Source: Ramazzottius varieornatus (lineage: Eukaryota; Tardigrada; Eutardigrada; Parachela; Ramazzottiidae). Taken from it: a DNA stretch of 64,000 bases. The stretch is from positions 1,670,263-1,734,262 of the forward strand of contig BDGG01000001.1 in assembly GCA_001949185.1 (NCBI GenBank), given 5' to 3'. Each line of letters starts with the position of its first letter. Position 1 is the first letter of the stretch. Below are positions 1 through 13,095 of the stretch, in pieces. Below the pieces are notes generated by a model. The model saw only the letters and a list, made by a program, of their open reading frames with translations. It did not search any database and was not told the origin of the DNA. A program made the translations under genes and the position numbers.

Positions 1-214
1 TCAGTAACGTCGCATGGACCCAACGTTAGATCGTGGCGTAACAGAGCTGATTCTAGCATTTCGGTTACGCCATACCGCAAACGGTGGATCCAAGTGCGGT
101 ATCGGTTTAGCATACCGTATTTTCGGAACTTTTGCGCTTTAATGTGTTGTTTTCGACTCTTGTCGTCTTCTCTCAGATTTCGAACGAAAGCATAACCCTG
201 AAATTTGTTTGTAG

Positions 215-2744
<2,530 letters not shown>

Positions 2745-3026
2745 TGCTTGTAACCTCTTTTCGAACCCTTGTTTAATTGTCTAAACGAAGTTTTTGCTTT
2801 GCTTTTCCTCTTCTTAATATCTACCACCGGAAATGATGCAGTATAGTGTGTATTTGGAAGTCTAAAAATTCTTTTCGTTCATCTTCCTCGGGTTGTGTGG
2901 GGGCCAAAGTTTGACGTGTTTTACTGGTGTATCCGGGTTTTCGACATCAACCACACAATTTTGTCATGCGCGCTGTCTGGTTCATGTGTATGTATTTTTG
3001 TAATTTGTACAAGCGTTCTCGTATTG

Positions 3027-3032
3027 AATAAA
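3027..3032 (+). promoter_or_regulatory. Poly(A) signal of the polo kinase
   Basis: AATAAA about 280 bp after the polo kinase stop codon and just upstream of the convergent kinase gene's 3' end. The interval 2745-3143 holds only this 3' UTR and a short spacer. Confidence 0.5.
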
Positions 3033-3143
3033 ACAAAACGTATTTGTGAACTAAACTCTTCCCGGCATTGTCGAAACACTAAGTGGACACTTTTAGTGAG
3101 AGACCAACAAGTAAAATCACAGATTTGCCAGAGACTGTACAAG

Positions 3144-5489
3144 TTACATCGAGGAAGGCACGACTGCCCCGCTGGTCAAAGGCTGCGGATGGCCAAACTG
3201 GTTCTTGTAGTGGACCACTCCATTACGAATCCAAGGGTCGTTCAAAAGGTTGGCCGATGTTGGTCGCAACTTCCAGTCGCACGTGAGCATGTTTTCAATA
3301 ACTGAAACGAGGTACAAAGCGTTGCTCAGCGGAAAGTAGAGCGTGCTGGTGTAGGGAATAAAACAAGTTACCTCGTTTGGCGACTGGCGAGTGATTCCTG
3401 GGGTTCCGCCATACGTAAACTCGGTTCCGTTGGTTGTACAAAAGCACCGATTGCTCTACTGTCTCGTCGAAAGCCATGATACCGTTGACGAACACGAAGA
3501 ACACACAACCCAATGCCCAAATGTCAACTGCTTGCGGACTGTAGGGAACCGCTCGTATGAGTTCGGGAGCGGCGTATGCTAAAAAAATAAAAGGAAACCT
3601 GCATCGTTTCCCGTACATGAACCTTATCATGCTAAAAGCACCAGCAGAAATTCGGGAGTTAATGGGAACGTGTACTCGGTTTTGCAGTTGAGGGCTCCAT
3701 TTTCGCGCGCTGGATAGACGAGGGACAAACTCCCCAATTCTAAATTTCCCTGTCTGCACGACAACGTGTATCAAGAGATGTACCTTTGGAACCACAAAAG
3801 GTGGTACTCAAACGACTGGCGTCGTCCGTAGAGAAGCCAAAGTCTGTCAGCTTCAGACGATTAGTACCAGCTTCCATCAGAATGTTTTCTAATTTGATAT
3901 CCCGATGTGCGGCACCAAGCGAATGAATATACCTGCAGGACAAAACATGGCAATATCAGTGAATAAAATGATTATGTGCCAGCAAGCAGAGTTAAGCTCT
4001 GTTCATCCACCGATGGGTGGTACTTTTAGCCTCTTGGCTCACCCATCCAACATTTTTTATGGATCCTTTTGCGGCCATAGTTCTTAGTTCGCGAGGCGGG
4101 TCAACTTGACCGTTTTAGAAAGTTAGGATCAGCTCTTGATCATCCCGCTACGGGGGAAGATCAATTGATAGGATCTCTGATCCTCAGTATGTACGACCCC
4201 AAACACAGTCGTACGCGTGAATCCGTCCCGAGTAGTGAGCACGCGGCAGACCGGCCAATCAACGGTCAGCTGTCAATCAGTTGAGCATGAATGTGCAGTA
4301 TCACACACGGTTAGCCCAGCGTGTCATTAANNNNNNNNNNNNNNNNNNNNNNNNNNNNNNNNNNNNNNNNNNNNNNNNNNACGGTCAGCTGTCATCAGTT
4401 GAGCATGAATGTGCAGTATCACACACGGTTAGCCCAGCGTGTCATTAACTGATTATGTACTCATGGCGCAGATCTGTTTGACTGATTGACGGCTGACCGT
4501 TGATTGGCCGGTCTGCCGCGTGCTCACTACCCGGAACGGATTCACGCGTACGACTGTGTTTGGGGTCGTACATACTGAGGATCAGAGACCCTATCAGTTG
4601 ATCTTCCCCCGTAGCGGGATGATCAAGAGCTCATCTTAACCTTCTAGAACGGCCAAGTTGACCCGCCTCGCGAACTAGGAACTATGGCCGTAAAAAAATC
4701 CATGAAAAATGTTGGATGGGTTGGCCAGGAGGCTAAAAGTGCCACCTATCCGTAGATGAAACAGAGCTTAGTTATTGTCGAGCTTACTCAATGGCGGATA
4801 CAAGTTGCCACGCCCAACAAGTGACCTCCTGCTTTTCCGGCAACGATTTCAAGCCTTGAACATAGGTTAACAAGTCACCACCAGAAAGATATTCCAAGAC
4901 CATAAAGACCTTCCGCGGAGTAACAGTATAATAATAAAACTGAGTAATCCCAACGTGGGACAATTTACTCCAGACAGCCAGTTCCCGATCCAAAAAGTTC
5001 TCGATAAATCGACTGGTAACCTTTTCCTTATCGATAATCTTAATAGCAAACTTGGATTGATCCTCGGACTTTCCGGAAAACAGATCAACTCCCAACCGCA
5101 CCTTGGCATACACACCTTCTCCGATCTTCTCACGTAAGTCGATGCCGAACGAACCCAGTACTCGTTGATCGTAAGTCAACTCCATACCTTTATGGGCCGG
5201 TATAATCGATCTTACGTTATCATGAACCTTGACCGCTCTCGGCATGGAATTGATATCGCGAGCGGTACTTGTGGTGGAAGTACGGTCCACTTCCATTGGC
5301 GAATTTGAGGGCTTACGGTGAGGTTGCTGGTATGCTGTCGAGGGGGGTCTTTGCTGCATTGTCGAAGAAGGTCGCGATATCGTTTCGTTGACATGATAGT
5401 CGCCGGTAAACGCACCGTTGATATGCTGCTGGCTACGACGAGAGGAACAAGGTCGGAGAGAACTTTGTTTGTCCAGCTACAGCAATAAT
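3144..5489 (-). CDS. Testis-specific serine/threonine kinase-like (TSSK family)
   Basis: A kinase of the TSSK branch of the CAMK group, a family known from sperm and flagellum maturation. Exons on the minus strand: about 5485-4788 (N-terminus uncertain), 3932-3784, 3578-3372 and 3345-3144 (TAA). Visible motifs are the glycine loop GEGVYAKVRLG, the ATP-binding lysine in FAIKIIDKEKV, HRD as AHRDIKLEN, DFG as LTDFGFS, and the TSSK-like TTFCGSKAYAAPELI followed by a DIWALGC helix. The tail VIENMLTCDWKLRPT matches the usual end of the C-lobe. The first safe Met is at 5359, but the frame stays open upstream with a Ser/Thr/Pro-rich stretch. Another rich stretch (5490-5746) could be a further 5' exon, but no splice keeps the frame, so it is not joined. 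The first kinase intron carries a large foldback repeat and an assembly gap. Confidence 0.85.
3990..4774. mobile_element. ~780 bp foldback (long inverted-repeat) element in TSSK intron
   Basis: Two arms of roughly 320 bp (about 3995-4310 and 4460-4768) are near-perfect reverse complements. They begin AGCTCTGTTTCATC and end with its complement, with no open reading frame between them. AGTTA occurs at both outer edges (3990-3994 and 4770-4774) and may be a target duplication, although one extra base separates it from the right arm. The structure fits a non-autonomous foldback transposon. It lies wholly inside an intron. Confidence 0.8.
4331..4380. other. Assembly gap (50 N)
   Basis: Run of 50 N at the centre of the foldback element. 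The ~66 bases before the gap (from about 4264) recur directly after it (from about 4381) with one small difference, so the gap probably joins two overlapping contig ends and real sequence may not be missing. Confidence 0.9.
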
Positions 5490-5759
5490 TAAGACTCGTA
5501 CCTTGAAGGCAAACGTGGTGTCCGAGGTGGGGTAGGCTGGACCCGCGTTGTTCGAGGGCTACTCTGTATAGTAGGAGTAACACGGATAGCGGGTGTGGAG
5601 GTCCGGCTAGGTACGGTCGAGCTAGCTTTGGGCGAAGTGCTTGTCGTGGTCTGCGACTGGTTCTGTAGCAGTGGCGGATCGCGAGTACGGCCTTGCTGTA
5701 ACGAAGCGAACCATGTGGGCTTGACCTTCAGCGGCAGCTGGGGCATGTCAGCCTCCTAG

Positions 5760-6600
5760 CCTGGCCGCACGTCTGGACCCGAGGTCCAGCTAGGCTGAAG
5801 GATGTGGTGAATACGCAAAATAAGGGATTAAAAGGGACTGCAGAGTAGAGGCCGGCCAGGGATGCATGTAGAGAGTACGTAGGAAGGCAAGAGGGGTTGT
5901 TGATAATACGACGCTAGTTTATAGGTGACAGTTGTAGGAGTACCGAAGGCCTAACCTTCGGCTCGAAACTTCCTGCTCGCCTGCCATCTACCTCTACTGC
6001 GCCAGTTTATCGTCATCTCCAAGACTACAGCCTGGGATGAGGAAAGCAGCGTGGAGTACTCGCGAGAGTAATCAATCTGGATAGATGTTTCACAAAAGCT
6101 GGCGATACGGTGACAGAAAAGTATCCTAGCCCGGCTGAAAGAGGATCTAACGTCATGCAAGATCATCATTGACCAGCTCCATATAAGTCATCGTCCGTTT
6201 ACTTCTGGTCCGAACGCCGTGAAAACAGTACATTAGTGGGACCACTTACACTGTCTCAAACTCGCACTTAAAGAACGCAATCACTGTAACGTTAACACCT
6301 CTAACCGGAATTTCGGAAAATTGAGAAGAACTCCTGCGAAAATTTCCTGGAAGATGTGTTACGGGAAAAGTTTATTGTTCGTGAAAGGCTTTGGCGGAGA
6401 GCGTCGAAACATTCCCACATCTTTTTACTCTGCATAACCCGATGTTTTCAACCGAAGCGAACCAGACTTCTCCGAGAGAGTCAAGCCAAGTTTAGTCGAT
6501 GCAGGCAAGGAAGTTTTCCGCTAGAAAAGGGGAAAACTGAGAAGCAAGCAGAAACGAGATTCCCTTACACGGCTGCTCTATGGTAAGGACAACCATCGAT
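5760..6600. other. Unassigned spacer
   Basis: About 840 bp between the TSSK gene region and the next gene remnant. It is likely to include the TSSK promoter or 5' UTR. I see no protein homology and no clear repeat structure. Confidence 0.4.
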
Positions 6601-6606
6601 ATCAGA

Positions 6607-7140
6607 CTACAAGAACTCTTGGTCGTAGTCTTCTTCGTCGTCCAAGGGACTGTCCCGCTTCTCTGAGGTCGTCGGCTTCTTGAAAGTCGGTTCCTGCTGG
6701 ACTTTTTCAGCGTGCGAGCCAGCCTCTTTCTCCCGAAGGTAGTCCACTTTCTTGCTGAGAGCTGCCAGCAGTCTTTCGGTACTAATCTTGAGGCTTGGGT
6801 TCTTGAGACATGGGGGATGGTAATTATAAAAATTGATCCATCCTGCCAAAACTTGTGCGGTTAGTTTCGTGCCTATGCAGAGTTACCGTGTTCAGGGACA
6901 GTCCCTCACCCGTGATGTCGTTGACGACGTCCGATTCTAGTGCAGCTTTCAAGCCAAGGTACTGTCCGGTGAAGATACGCAGAACGGTGTCGTGGGTACC
7001 GAACAACAGCAAAAGTCAAGTCCAGGGCATCCAGCATAGGACTTTTCCGCAGCTGGTCCTCGAACACCTTGAAACCGGATTGTTCATATTGCATCCTTGT
7101 ACAGTAACTCTCTCGAAAGACAGAAGGTGAGCTAGCAGGC
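6607..7140 (-). pseudogene. Frameshifted gene fragment with acidic C-terminus
   Basis: Two minus-strand pieces read as one protein: an upstream piece (about 7140-7010, containing KVFEDQLRKSPMLDALDL), then LLFGTHDTVLRIFTGQYLG (7005-6915), a short intron (GTGAGG..TTTGGCAG, about 6914-6842) and a last exon ending DDEEDYDQEFL (6841-6607). Between the first two pieces the frame slips by one base near 7005 with no good splice sites, so either a small intron is mis-seen, the assembly has an error, or the gene is broken. I do not recognise the family. The coding-like amino-acid pattern and the matching phase at the intron are the only support. Confidence 0.35.
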
Positions 7141-7754
7141 ACCAAGCAGGAAGTATCAGCTTCGCATTGAACGGACAATGGTAGAAATCTGCCGTTTTTA
7201 TACTGGTCCGGTATATTTCAGATTGCCTTATCGAGTACGTGATACCATCGAAACATAGTAGTGGTAGAGGTTGCACGTTCCGTACGGAAGATAGTGCACA
7301 ATGGGAAATCCTATAGACAACCATTATCGTTAACGGAACCGTTGATACATACCGGTATACCTGCACGTGACGCCAGAGTAGAAAAACGTAATCACGCTGG
7401 GTTGCTGTCTTGTTAATACGGCGTACCGCCACTCAAATGGTACATCATTCTCCGTCAATATGCTATTGTTATTCTATTGTGACGAGGCGGATTGACCCGT
7501 TACTCTTGAGCGAACAATGTCATCTGGGTTTACTTCCCGCTCGCATTCTAGGTTGCGCTTGCAAGTACCTTCTAGGTGAAATCAAAAATCAACATATGTT
7601 CATGCATGGCTCAGAATGGTACTGACACAACTGTGAGTAAAAATACTCGAACATCGTCGACTTATCCCGTGGTAGGACCGCAACCAAGGCGTATGTTGGA
7701 CTAGCCGGGTTCATTTCGCCGTCTCCGTTACATACGCAGTTTGGTGGCGGAAAG

Positions 7755-8165
7755 GATTTGCACAGGCTGATGCCGATAACGCCATTTTGAAAGCGGAAGG
7801 TACTCTGAAAGAAGTACGCGATACTCTGCAAACTCTTCAGCAGTTCAATGATGTGGCTCGTCGCAGTGAGGCACAAGCCAAATAAGCTATTCAAGATGTC
7901 CCAGCCCTGGAGAAAGATCGAAGGTGCGCTGAAAAGGAACCAGGAAGCCCGGGAAGTACTCTACGGTGCGGAGAACGACGCTAAGCGGGAGAAAGACGTC
8001 ACTTTGGTCGCTCAAAAGACCGCGGAGGATGCTTCAAAAATATCGATTCGATCATCACTTCTGTGTATTGAATTAGAAATCCATTGGAAATATCTGACGA
8101 ATTTTTGTTTGTAGATTGCCGGTAAGATTAGGGAAGAATCTGGACAAGCCTTGAGTCTATCCATG
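7755..8165 (+). pseudogene. Laminin gamma chain coiled-coil fragment, disrupted
   Basis: Translation from about 7770 gives ADADNAILKAEGTLKEVRDT, LQQFNDVARRSEAQAK, an in-frame TAA (about 7882), then AIQDVPALEKD, a frameshift, and then REVLYGAENDAKREKD and VAQKTAEDASK. A further piece, IAGKIREESGQALS, follows a possible intron at about 8115. The order and spacing resemble domain II/I of laminin gamma chains (ATLKTLKEFDEK..KKIPEIERL..ARQALGSA in the vertebrate protein, recalled loosely). The stop plus frameshift and the absence of neighbouring laminin exons argue for a decayed remnant. Another long coiled-coil protein is possible, since heptad patterns are weak evidence of family. Confidence 0.5.
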
Positions 8166-8579
8166 ACTCGTTACCCGAGAAATGTTTCAAATAAAATGCG
8201 ACTGGAAGTTTAAGCTCAGCTTTCCAACGGTTGTTTATTGCCTTTTGATCGCCTTTTCTATGCATTTAACACGATTAATAATCCCTATACTGTGAGTCTT
8301 TCCCAAACTAACGTTTACTGTCAACGTAAGCTTATACAGCTTCGATCGAGTCTTTACTACTGTTTCAGTGCTTGCTCTTTTCTGAACGCATTCTCCCTGT
8401 GCTCGTGCTCGCTTCCCTCTAATTCCGAGAAGGGTTTGATGCTGTTCAGAAGTATCGGGCTTATAAGATCGTATTCTTTTATGGCCGAGCTCGAGTCTGG
8501 TCATCGAGTCAGGTGGACTTGAAGAGGCTCTAAATGCAGGGAGGGTGGGCGGACAACATTCCGAGCGGATCGCGAGCAG

Positions 8580-8795
8580 GAATGATAACTAGCTAGTGGT
8601 TCTGACCACTGGGAAGGCCGAGCAGAAGCAAAGAAGCACAAGTTTTGCGAGTAAAAACTTTTGCTACTCGGATCAAGTTGCGCACTTGTTTTCGGTACAG
8701 AGGTTGCGATATGTGAAAGCTCGAACAATCTGATCGTCCATTGAAATCTCGACAGACTTAGAAGGGTCTGGCTTCGCTCGGCCTGATAAAATGAA
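8580..8795. mobile_element. Short inverted-repeat element, GGCCGAGC-end family (copy 1)
   Basis: The left end contains AGTGGTTCTGACCACTGG followed by AAGGCCGAGC. The right end contains GCTTCGCTCGGCCTGATAAA. The same two ends, in the same order, occur at 26.86-27.21 kb around a longer centre. It is non-coding. Confidence 0.6.
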
Positions 8796-8799
8796 GTCA

Positions 8800-9405
8800 G
8801 AAAGGCACGGTTGTTGGTAGACAAGCTTGTACGAGCTATCATGGCCAGAAATAGAACCTCCGAGATTGCAGGGTACTTGGAGATTTCCCACCACCCAAAA
8901 CCTACCAAGAACCATTCGAGTCTGCTTTACTACAAGCCGGCAACTTTTCCAGAGGTTCGGAGTTCGTCAAATATGAATTGCGTGGAGAATTACATACTGT
9001 AAATATTCGCTACGTCCGCGCAGTACGTACACGTACGTGAATATGCACCCCCGGAGGGGGTTGCGCAGTCCGTGAAACCGGACCGGGGCTGTACTTCACT
9101 TGTACGATGACGTGAGCGCGGTCGCAGCGAATATTTTCACTAACTGTTACTTTTTTTAGTAATCTTGTGTTGCACTTTACACGTAGCGATGCGTATACGT
9201 AGGCTAATAGTAAGGTTACCGAGTGGGCTTTTCCGTTTAAGATCTTTCATATTTTAGGCGAAAGCGGAGCAGCTAAACATGACCTCTAGCATTTATGTGC
9301 GTAGGTTGAGGAAAAATCTACGCATGCATAGGTGGAAGGTTTAAACTTGCAAGAGAGATTATTCGACTTTCATTACCCTCGTGTAAGTGTTTATCTTTCT
9401 GTATG
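8800..9405. other. Unassigned spacer
   Basis: About 600 bp with no convincing gene. It contains a small GC-rich palindrome (GCACCCCCGGAGGGGGT) near 9045 and alternating ACGT-rich sequence near 9015-9040. Function unknown. Confidence 0.35.
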
Positions 9406-9407
9406 AA

Positions 9408-10580
9408 ATGGAGGTTCCGTCCGAGCCGCCACTTCGTTGGAAGCACGACGATCCTTTAGATCAGGTAGGCGGAGGGTTCCATTTCAAAATACCAGGCGTT
9501 GGTTCTGGCTTTGACTCGTTTGGTCTTCCAGATTGTCCGTCGAGAGCTTACTGATCCTCGGTACCAAAGAAATAAACTACACCCTTACGACCCCCGTCGC
9601 CGAGAGAATAGAGCGTCGTCGCTCGGAAATGTACGGCACGCCCTACGACTCACTCCAAAAGGTTTTACTGCCACTAGATGTGTTCAGTGTACAACCGGCC
9701 TTGCAGTCGCTACAACGTACGAGGGAAAGGTAAAGTCAGCCGTCTAAGTTCGCCTGTTTTCTACCACTCAATCCCAAACTTTTAAGGATAGATCGATAGA
9801 TGAAATAATTGGCTGTCGAATGATATTAGGCACAGTCAACACGAGGAGTCAGAGAATCCAAGAGATCCGCAATTAAAAGAACGTGAAATCTCATGTTAAA
9901 AAGCCAAAATTGTCAATCAAATAGTCAATCAAACGATAGACGCCACAGCCGTGGCTAACTTTAGAAACCCGGTATGGGGTGGCTAAGTTTGTAACCTTTA
10001 CCTCGTAGTCTTTTGTTTCAGTTCAACGAATTCATGGTCAATGGCTACGAAGGTGTAGAGCTAGTCTCGGCGGTATGTTTTTTATTCACAGCAGATCGAT
10101 CTCATTCTCTTTTGCTGTTAATCCTTTGCTTACAGGGCTTATATTCCATTTACATGAGGATGAGCTCAGAGAAACTGCTGTGGAAGCATGCTTTCTTTGA
10201 CGCTGTGAAGGTCGCTAATGACCTGGCGTCTCGACCCTTTCCTTCCTTCTTGCGAGACGTGGTCTTTCTTCCAAATGGCGAACGACATCCGGGAGCCGTT
10301 TTGCGGTCGTTCGATTGGAGCTCACTAGCGTTCAAAGTAATCTCAGAATTTGGCATAGAGCCTGCCTTTTACCCACTCGTTCGGAATTTGATTGCCTGAA
10401 ATTAATCTCTTACCCATCGCGTTTCAGGATGTGCTGTACTGAAAACCGGTGCTCAGATCATGGGATATCATCTCCACTTCAAGTGCCCAGTTTTTGTGGA
10501 GAGGGGCTGCGTCACCACCTGACCGGCCCGCATGCGGACTTCACGGTGAACTATGCGGAAGTACGGACCAACGCATAATA
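9408..10580 (+). pseudogene. Possible multi-exon gene or remnant, unidentified
   Basis: A candidate first exon, MEVPSEPPLRWKHDDPLDQ (9408-9464), ends at a GT donor and could join an exon at about 9532-9729 beginning IVRRELTDPRYQR. Further coding-like pieces lie at 10021-10071 (FNEFMVNGYEGVELVSA), 10136-10335 (YSIYMRMSSEKLLWKHAFFD) and 10429-10520 (GYHLHFKCPVF). Splice-like borders are present, but the reading frame switches inside at least two pieces: the second exon reads best as a different frame after its first ~13 codons, and the last hits a stop while another frame continues with HLTGPHADFTVNYAEVR. I do not recognise the family, and a degraded gene copy seems more likely than a working gene. 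Confidence 0.3.
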
Positions 10581-10675
10581 GCATACGCTTCCCCTGGACT
10601 AACTTTTGCCTTGCTACCGCTCATTATGCTATTCAGTGTATTGTAAGTGGCTTTGAGCTTTGCGGTCCAACTTAC

Positions 10676-10806
10676 AGTGCTGTAATGCTTCTTGAACGTC
10701 GCGAATCTACGTCCCAGTACGCTTAGAGTCTACGGGTATGGCGACGCATACAAGCACACGCTTACTATGACGCAATTGGCGAAGTTCAAGAAGCGTTACA
10801 GCACGT
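10676..10806. mobile_element. Short MITE-like element, CTTCTTGAAC-end family (copy 1)
   Basis: About 130 bp with inverted ends: GTAATGCTTCTTGAACG at the left and GAAGTTCAAGAAGCGTTACAG at the right. A second copy with the same ends and a related centre (ACGGGTATGGYGACGCATAC) lies at about 38.60-38.73 kb. Confidence 0.65.
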
Positions 10807-10959
10807 GCGGCTATGTGACTGCTGACTATTAATGTTCGGATTGCAGCTTTGTCCGGAAGTTCAGAAGGCACGACGCGGAAACTTGGTGGATCGTCGATTG
10901 CGCTGGCGTCGTTGCAATGCCTCCTCCAGAACCTCGTTTCCAGTAGTTTTAAGAAAACC

Positions 10960-11295
10960 TCATGATGCAACAAGCGCAACTTTATCCGTGACATCTATAG
11001 GGTGACCGTTTTTCGAATCGCTCTTCGCGGGGCTACTTGAGTGATATGGTTTTCCAGCGCTCCAGCAAGAAGTTATGCTCATTGGGTTTCTCCGGCCAAG
11101 CAATAATTTGTCGCGACAAGTTTTGCGAGCCTCTGTTGCCAAGCCGAGGAAAAACCCTACGAAAAACAACACCGTGATACCAGCGAACTTACCTACTTTG
11201 AGCGGAACAAACGAAAGTTGAGCCATCTGATTTGCCATTATTTCGCTGGACTTTGATCTTATGTACTCAATATCAGCGCTGGAGTTGTTTCCCAA
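10960..11295 (-). CDS. Possible membrane-protein exon
   Basis: Open minus-strand stretch preceded by an acceptor-like GGAATTGCAG at about 11300. It encodes an N-terminal hydrophilic part with an NNSS glycosylation-like motif and one strong hydrophobic segment (FAGITVLFFVGFFLGLA), followed by basic residues. It is not recognised and no partner exon could be joined with confidence. It may belong with the membrane-type exons at 13.1-14.2 kb on the same strand. Confidence 0.25.
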   Translation of the reverse strand: MGNNSSADIEYIRSKSSEIMANQMAQLSFVPLKVGKFAGITVLFFVGFFLGLATEARKTCRDKLLLGRRNPMSITSCWSAGKPYHSSSPAKSDSKNGHPIDVTDKVALVAS

Positions 11296-11299
11296 CCTG

Positions 11300-12540
11300 C
11301 AATTCCATGACCTTTAACGACTTAACGAAAAGTTTCCGTCATACGCCAGATCAAGAAACGCCAAACTTGAGAGTTTGCCTAGTCCTCTGTGCAAGAGTTG
11401 GCCCGTAAAGTGTGGCGTGAATAATCCGCAACGTCGTTGAAGGTTATGACACTGCAAGATGGAGAACGATTCCCAACGGGAAAGACACTGCTAAGGTTTA
11501 CTGTATTGTTCTTGTCGGAGCTGACCAGTGTCGCCACAAGACACTGAGTCGCTCAACACCAGCAAGGGACCTGCCAGATTGCTTAGACAGGAGCAGAGTA
11601 CTGAAGACACTTGTAAGCAAGTTCAGTGTCTTCGGTCTGTTGTCAGTGTCTTGGGCAGGTAATTTTTTTATATGGGTACGAAAGCTGAGCCCAAGTATAA
11701 CACGGTTCTGGATGCGACATCGTGAGCACGTTCGATCACACCTTTCGGAAGTCGGAAGTCTGAAACTGCCATTTCAGAAGGTTCACTTTCCAGAGTTGAC
11801 GAATTTCCGAACTCGTTTTCTGTCTGTCGATTTCTTGCCATTGCAAGGAGGTACATGATACCTCGAGCCTGCTGCTTCTCCAGTCAAGTTGCTCTGTGCA
11901 CCAGTAAATCGAGTATCCTGCCGTGTAATCGCTCTTGTCATGGCACGACTTATTTCGGGTTTTCTTAAATTCCGACGAGCCATATAAAAATCAGTTTCAG
12001 GTCGCCAACATGACCTCTCGTCGGAGTTCCGAAATTGGTGATTATACCTAGATCATGTCGGACGACCAGAAATGGGCCGAGGTGTAATATAGCTCACAAC
12101 AGTTTCCGGGCGAGAGCATTTTCAGACTTCCGACGAGAGGTGTAATCGAACCAGTACCGGTAGATACAGGTCGCTTTTCACGATAAACTTTGGAAGTATG
12201 ATAGGCTTTTTCTCGCTGGAGGAACGATCATCTTCCAAAGAACTGACCATAGCTTCGTGGAGAGCATTCATCCATTGTGGTCATCAATAGAAACAGTAAA
12301 AGAGAACTACGAGGTATACAATGTCAAAAACGTTTCCGTGCCAACGACCATTAGTATAGTCACAATTACCGTTGTAACTATACAGCTCTTGCTGATGATT
12401 GATGTATTGAGTCGAGTGATAACCGGCAGGGAAGCATTTTTGACATTGCAGTATCAAAACGGTAAAACGCCGGGCAAACAGACTGGTATTAATTTTAGCA
12501 AAGTTCAGGCGGTTCCGTGACCAGCCGGCGCAGTCATCTG
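11300..12540. other. Unassigned, repeat-rich spacer
   Basis: About 1.2 kb with no supported gene. CGGAAGTCTGAAA-type sequence at 11750-11775 recurs in reverse complement near 12125-12150, and AGTGTCTT words recur at 11530-11650. This suggests decayed inverted-repeat elements. Confidence 0.35.
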
Positions 12541-12547
12541 GGATGTA

Positions 12548-12879
12548 CACTGAGCCCCATAATTATCTGTCCACTCCCATTTTTGCTCAAAAATTCATAA
12601 GTTATTTTGCACTAACCCGATTTTGATATTTTGAACGTCTTTATAGAGATCAGTGTCTGATCTTTACGACCACGTGACTTCCGTATGAATTAATTAGCAA
12701 ATCAACTGGCAGTATCATCCCTACGAACACCTTTCATTCATACGGAAGTCACGTGGTCGTAAAGATCATACGCTGATCTCTATAAAGACGTTCAAAATAT
12801 CGAAATCGGGTTAGTGCGAAATAAGTTACGAAGTTTTGAAACGAAGATGGGGGTGGTAAGATAAATATGGGACTCAGTG
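12548..12879. mobile_element. 332-bp foldback MITE, Tc1/mariner-like ends
   Basis: Two arms of ~145 bp (12548-12692 and 12737-12879) are reverse complements with few mismatches. The termini are CACTGAGCCCCATA and its complement (TATGGGACTCAGTG). A TA dinucleotide flanks each end (12546-12547 and 12880-12881), as expected for the TA target duplication of Tc1/mariner elements. The ~45-bp loop has no coding capacity. Confidence 0.8.
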
Positions 12880-13095
12880 TAATTTCCGCGATTGTTCTGA
12901 TCGATCGATTGACCATCCGCTACGACCATTCAGTTTCACAGTAGCGGGTATCCTTCTTATGTGCCATTAGTCATCTGCAAGTAGGGCGCAAGATATGCAT
13001 ATCGACTGGGAAATATGTGTACATGTGTTGGTCCAGTTCACGGGAGTGGTACAGTAATGTCGGTCCGGATCTGTGAAAACAGTAATGGTCTTTTT

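Noticed and set aside
1-214. Search for the polo kinase N-lobe exon in the first 214 bases
   Set aside because: No glycine-loop or lysine motif sequence and no donor in phase was found, so the 5' exons must lie outside the window.
5490-5746. MPQLPLKVKPTW.. as the first exon of the TSSK gene
   Set aside because: It has the right strand and a plausible donor, but joining it to the next exon by the only visible acceptor puts the kinase out of frame.
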